Assembly: GCA_947166165.1 (NCBI GenBank)
Contig: CAMVDK010000127.1
Coordinates: forward strand, 1-9,120
Direction of reading: 5' to 3'
From: an uncultured Porphyromonadaceae bacterium
Lineage (GTDB): Bacteria; Bacteroidota; Bacteroidia; Bacteroidales; Muribaculaceae
DNA length: 9,120 bases
The stretch's first letter is position 1. Each line of letters opens with the position of its first letter. The notes beneath the pieces are model-generated. The model made no database searches. It was not told the origin of the DNA and was given only the letters and a program-made list of their open reading frames with translations. Position numbers and translations under genes: made by a program. This document shows, in pieces, positions 7,248 through 9,120 of this stretch.

Positions 7248-7330
7248 AATCACATTTTCGGCTGCAAATATACGCAAAAAATCACATTTCCGGGCAAAAA
7301 AATGGGGCTGAAATCACATTTCTGGACAAA
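7248..7330 (-). repeat. Three phased 19-21 bp repeats upstream of the ATPase gene
   Basis: On the minus strand, the units TTTGTCCAGAAATGTGATT (7312-7330), TTTGCCCGGAAATGTGATT (7280-7298) and a 21-bp variant with two extra bases (7248-7268) share the 10-bp core AAATGTGATT. The cores start exactly 32 bp apart on the plus strand (7248, 7280, 7312), about three helical turns. The TTTG at the head of the second unit serves as the -33 element, and that of the third ends the -7 box. The sequence between units is not conserved, so this looks like a set of binding sites rather than a plain tandem duplication. Confidence 0.8.
7265..7298 (-). promoter_or_regulatory. Promoter of the AAA/DUF4143 gene, embedded in repeats
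   Basis: TATATTTG (7265-7272) fully matches the Bacteroidetes -7 box, and TTTG (7295-7298) lies 22 bp upstream as the -33 element. Transcription would begin about 18 nt before the ATG. Both TTTG elements belong to the phased repeats, so any protein bound to the repeats would compete with or recruit RNA polymerase. Confidence 0.65.
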
Positions 7331-7369
7331 GGTGGGCACCAACGACGGCCGGAGCGGCGACCGGCGGAT

Positions 7370-8245
7370 TCAACGATCGGCGGGCGAGGGGGTTCGGGCG
7401 GCCTCGTGCTGCTTGTAGTGCAGCGGCGACAGACCGGTCATCTTGCGGAAAAACTTCCCCATGCTCGACTGGTCGGCAAAGCCATACTCCGAAGCCATGC
7501 TCTTCATCGACTTGCCGCTCATCAGCAGGTCGCGCTTGATGCTGCGGAGCAACATCTGCGAGATGATTTCCTTGGCCTTGTGGCTGGTCTTCTGCTTGCA
7601 TATCTCGCTCAGGTACTTGGGCGTGATGTGGAGCCGGTCGGCATAGAATCCCACCTCATGCTCCTGCTTCACATGCTCGCTCACCAGCTGCACAAAGCGC
7701 CGGAAATAGGTGTCGGCCATCGTGAACGGCCGTCGCTTGGCCCCGCCTGCCGGCCCTTGCGCCGCCAGCTGCGACAGCACCACCATCACGCTGCGCACAA
7801 TGGCCCCGCTCACCTGCACATCGACCGTTATCGACGCCGCCGACAAATACGACTCCAGCGCGTCGAACATCGAGCACAGCATCGCCCACAAGTGAGCATC
7901 GGTCACCTTGAGCGTGGGCGACTCGAGCATGCGCTGCAGCATCGTGGTCTCAATGCCCTCGCTCGTGGCAAGCACCAGCTCATAGTTGAGCAGCAGGAAG
8001 CGCACCCTGAAGTCGGCGCTCACGCGCAGCACACGCAGCTGCGACAGCGACGAATAGCCCGCACACATGCCTTGCGCCACCTGCAGGCGCTCCATGTTCA
8101 GCTCCATATCCGCCTCGCCGACTGCAAACAGGGCTATCACCAAGCAGTTGGGCGGGAGGTGCTGCACGGTGGCAATGGCCCGCGCATCGGCATCAATCAT
8201 GCAATAGCCATAGCGCGACAAGCGGTTCTGGTCTTCTTCGTTCAT
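7370..8245 (-). CDS. AraC-family transcriptional regulator
   Basis: The protein has 291 residues from the ATG at 8243-8245 (MNEEDQNRLSRYGYCM). A longer frame reaches a TTG at 8278, but that extension contains the -7 box, so it is rejected. The N-terminal half (to about 180) looks like the beta-rich sensor domain of Bacteroidales AraC regulators; its ligand cannot be read. The C-terminus holds two helix-turn-helix units: FYADRLHITPKYLSEICK (200-217) and SMKSMASEYGFADQSSMGKFFRKM (about 246-270), followed by TGLSPLHYK, the classic AraC/XylS signature. It should act as a cytosolic DNA-binding regulator. No target is shown; the phased repeats 40 bp beyond its stop, or the secreted cluster, are possible targets by position only. 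GC is very high in parts (73% over 7741-7800). Confidence 0.88.
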   Translation of the reverse strand: MNEEDQNRLSRYGYCMIDADARAIATVQHLPPNCLVIALFAVGEADMELNMERLQVAQGMCAGYSSLSQLRVLRVSADFRVRFLLLNYELVLATSEGIETTMLQRMLESPTLKVTDAHLWAMLCSMFDALESYLSAASITVDVQVSGAIVRSVMVVLSQLAAQGPAGGAKRRPFTMADTYFRRFVQLVSEHVKQEHEVGFYADRLHITPKYLSEICKQKTSHKAKEIISQMLLRSIKRDLLMSGKSMKSMASEYGFADQSSMGKFFRKMTGLSPLHYKQHEAARTPSPADR

Positions 8246-8266
8246 CTTCTTTTCCTTTTTGGACTG

Positions 8267-8298
8267 CAAAAATAGCAATAATTCTGCATTCCTGCAAC
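8267..8298 (-). promoter_or_regulatory. Promoter of the AraC-family gene
   Basis: TATTTTTG (8267-8274) matches the TAnnTTTG -7 box. GTTG (8295-8298), one base off TTTG, lies 20 bp upstream. The predicted leader is only about 15 nt and is purine-rich (AAAAAGGAAAAGAAG) just before the ATG, which may help ribosome binding. Confidence 0.6.
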
Positions 8299-8396
8299 AC
8301 CCACAAGCAAAATGGAACAGAATTCCGCCGCGTGGTGGGCTGACGACAATGGGCAGTCATCAAGACGCTGGCCGGTGATTGCTGCTGGGGTGCGCT
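8299..8396. other. Gap between regulator promoter and terminator, nothing recognised
   Basis: I see no open reading frame with a plausible start, no promoter box and no strong inverted repeat in this stretch. It separates the terminator of the gene to the right from the AraC promoter. Confidence 0.5.
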
Positions 8397-8437
8397 AAAA
8401 TCGAGCCGCGCCCAGGGCTGGACGCGGCTCGAAATTT
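8397..8437 (-). terminator. Strong hairpin terminator downstream of the right-hand surface protein gene
   Basis: A perfect 9-bp GC-rich stem, CGAGCCGCG (8402-8410) and CGCGGCTCG (8423-8431), closes a 12-nt loop that can itself pair (CCAG/CTGG). It is flanked by AAAAT on one side and ATTTT on the other, so it has a short T-run after the stem on both strands and could work in both directions. Confidence 0.8.
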
Positions 8438-8450
8438 TGCTGGCTCAGGC

Positions 8451-8467
8451 TCCCTCCCGTGGAGGGA
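8451..8467 (-). other. Perfect 7-bp hairpin
   Basis: TCCCTCC (8451-8457) and GGAGGGA (8461-8467) flank a 3-nt loop. It is the middle of three consecutive hairpins after the right-hand gene. There is no T-run, so on its own it is not a standard terminator; it may protect the 3' end of the transcript. Confidence 0.55.
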
Positions 8468-8472
8468 TTTCC

Positions 8473-8490
8473 AAAGCCCCGAAGGGGTTT
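8473..8490 (-). other. Short CCCCTTCGGGG hairpin overlapping the stop codon
   Basis: On the minus strand, CCCCTTCGGGG forms a compact stem with a UUC triloop or a C(UUCG)G tetraloop, extended by AAA/TTT-type pairs and followed by CTTTGG. It begins in the TAA stop codon of the right-hand gene and is the first of three hairpins in a row. Confidence 0.55.
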
Positions 8491-9120
8491 ACTTCACCAT
8501 CTTGCTGACCTTGTTGCCGTCAATCACGATGTTGATGCCCTGGAAGGGCTTGTCGCTCACGCGGCCCATCGGGTCGACGTAGGTCACCTTGCCGCTGCGG
8601 GCGGCGTCGATGTCGGCAATGGCGGTCACCACCTCGCCGTTCCCCACGATGCGCAGGCGCGGGGCGCCAGCGGCGCCGGCGGGCATGGGCAGGTAGCAGC
8701 GGTGGGCGGCCAACGTGCCTCCCAGCGTGCGCACAAATTCGTCGCCATAGAGCACATAGCCGTCGGTGATGGCCATCTCCTCCAGTCCGCCTTGCAGCAT
8801 GCTGGTCACAGTGGCTGTCTCGCCGGTGTAAGGCATGGCGCTCACGGCCTCGGCGGGAGTGGTGCTGTAGAGCAGCACACCCACACCGGCAGGAATGTAG
8901 CCGACCGGCTCAATCACGGTGGCGTCGTCCTCGATGCCAGTCACCACATAGGCAGTCACGCCCTCGGGCAGCGCCAGGTCGGCATTGCCATACCACGAGG
9001 CGTAGACGTTGCTGGCAAATGCCACGCCGTCGAGCACCACAGGAAGTGGCTGGAAGGTGGCGTTGATGGTCACGTTGGCGGCGGGCATCGTGAACGTGAG
9101 GTTCTCGATAGCCACCGGCT
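8489..9120 (-). CDS. C-terminal part of a secreted Bacteroidales surface protein (5' end outside window)
   Basis: About 210 residues are visible. The frame is open through the right edge. The GTG at 9113-9115 should not be read as a start, because it lies inside the repeat motif AIENLTFTMPAANVTINATF, the end of a Listeria/Bacteroides- or InlB-B-type beta repeat; more copies probably lie upstream. A beta domain follows (VTAYVVTGIEDD, then YIPAGVGVLLYS). The last 30 or so residues (VTYVDPMGRVSDKP, then QGINIVIDGNKVSKMVK) resemble the type IX secretion-type C-terminal sequence, in which a GxxV motif precedes a G-I-x-I-V-x-G strand. The protein is therefore probably exported and anchored on the surface; its function cannot be read from this part. 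It is transcribed separately from the AraC gene, given the terminator between them. Confidence 0.8.
   Translation of the reverse strand, partial: PVAIENLTFTMPAANVTINATFQPLPVVLDGVAFASNVYASWYGNADLALPEGVTAYVVTGIEDDATVIEPVGYIPAGVGVLLYSTTPAEAVSAMPYTGETATVTSMLQGGLEEMAITDGYVLYGDEFVRTLGGTLAAHRCYLPMPAGAAGAPRLRIVGNGEVVTAIADIDAARSGKVTYVDPMGRVSDKPFQGINIVIDGNKVSKMVK

Noticed and set aside
7248..7330. CRISPR array or attachment site from the 32-bp spacing
   Set aside because: There are only three short, imperfect repeats overlapping a promoter, and no integrase or cas gene nearby.
6728..8275. Plus-strand open frame of 515 codons
   Set aside because: It runs antisense through both the ATPase and the AraC genes and across their gap. 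Both minus-strand genes have clear domains and promoters; the plus frame is His/Arg/Leu-rich with no recognisable domain, as expected from a high-GC shadow.
9113..9115. GTG as the start of the right-hand gene
   Set aside because: It sits inside a beta-repeat motif, the frame is open beyond the window, and no signal peptide follows.

Overview
The window looks like a chromosomal segment from a gut-type Bacteroidales bacterium, with a Muribaculaceae- or Prevotellaceae-like genome the best guess. Three things point there. The promoters match the Bacteroidetes pattern (TTTG, about 20 bp, then TAnnTTTG) rather than -35/-10 boxes. There are no clear Shine-Dalgarno sites. The predicted secreted proteins carry Bacteroidales surface modules: FISUMP, YWxDD repeats, Listeria/Bacteroides-type repeats and C-termini resembling type IX sorting domains. 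GC content is mostly 55-60%, with two lower-GC islands. Every supported gene is on the minus strand, so the layout is described from right to left.

Right end (8489-9120): the C-terminal part of a secreted surface protein that begins beyond the window. Its stop codon is followed by three hairpins in a row (8397-8490), the last being a strong terminator. Next comes an AraC-family regulator (7370-8245) with its own promoter. A 124-bp gap (7246-7369) follows, containing three copies of a motif at exactly 32-bp spacing that double as promoter elements. It leads into an AAA ATPase/DUF4143 gene (5900-7240), which has lower GC than its neighbours.

Left part (1-5863): what appears to be an operon or gene cluster of four exported proteins behind a good promoter at 5832-5863. 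The order is a protein with four dockerin-type calcium-binding repeats (4855-5721), a 1092-residue protein with a choice-of-anchor-D-like domain, a large unrecognised middle and a C-terminal FISUMP domain (1580-4858), a parallel beta-helix protein (545-1510), and the N-terminus of a YWxDD-repeat protein (1-320, running off the left edge). The first two genes overlap by 4 bp and are probably translationally coupled. The gap before the last gene holds an unusual array: three direct copies followed by three inverted copies of a 14-bp motif.

Working interpretation: an accessory cell-surface locus that builds or decorates the outer surface, lying near a possible regulator (AraC) and a possibly mobile or acquired ATPase. 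No transposase, integrase, tRNA, rRNA or CRISPR array was seen. A defined new system cannot be proven from sequence alone. The strongest candidates for something undescribed are the secreted four-gene set, the 3+3 repeat array and the 32-bp phased repeats.
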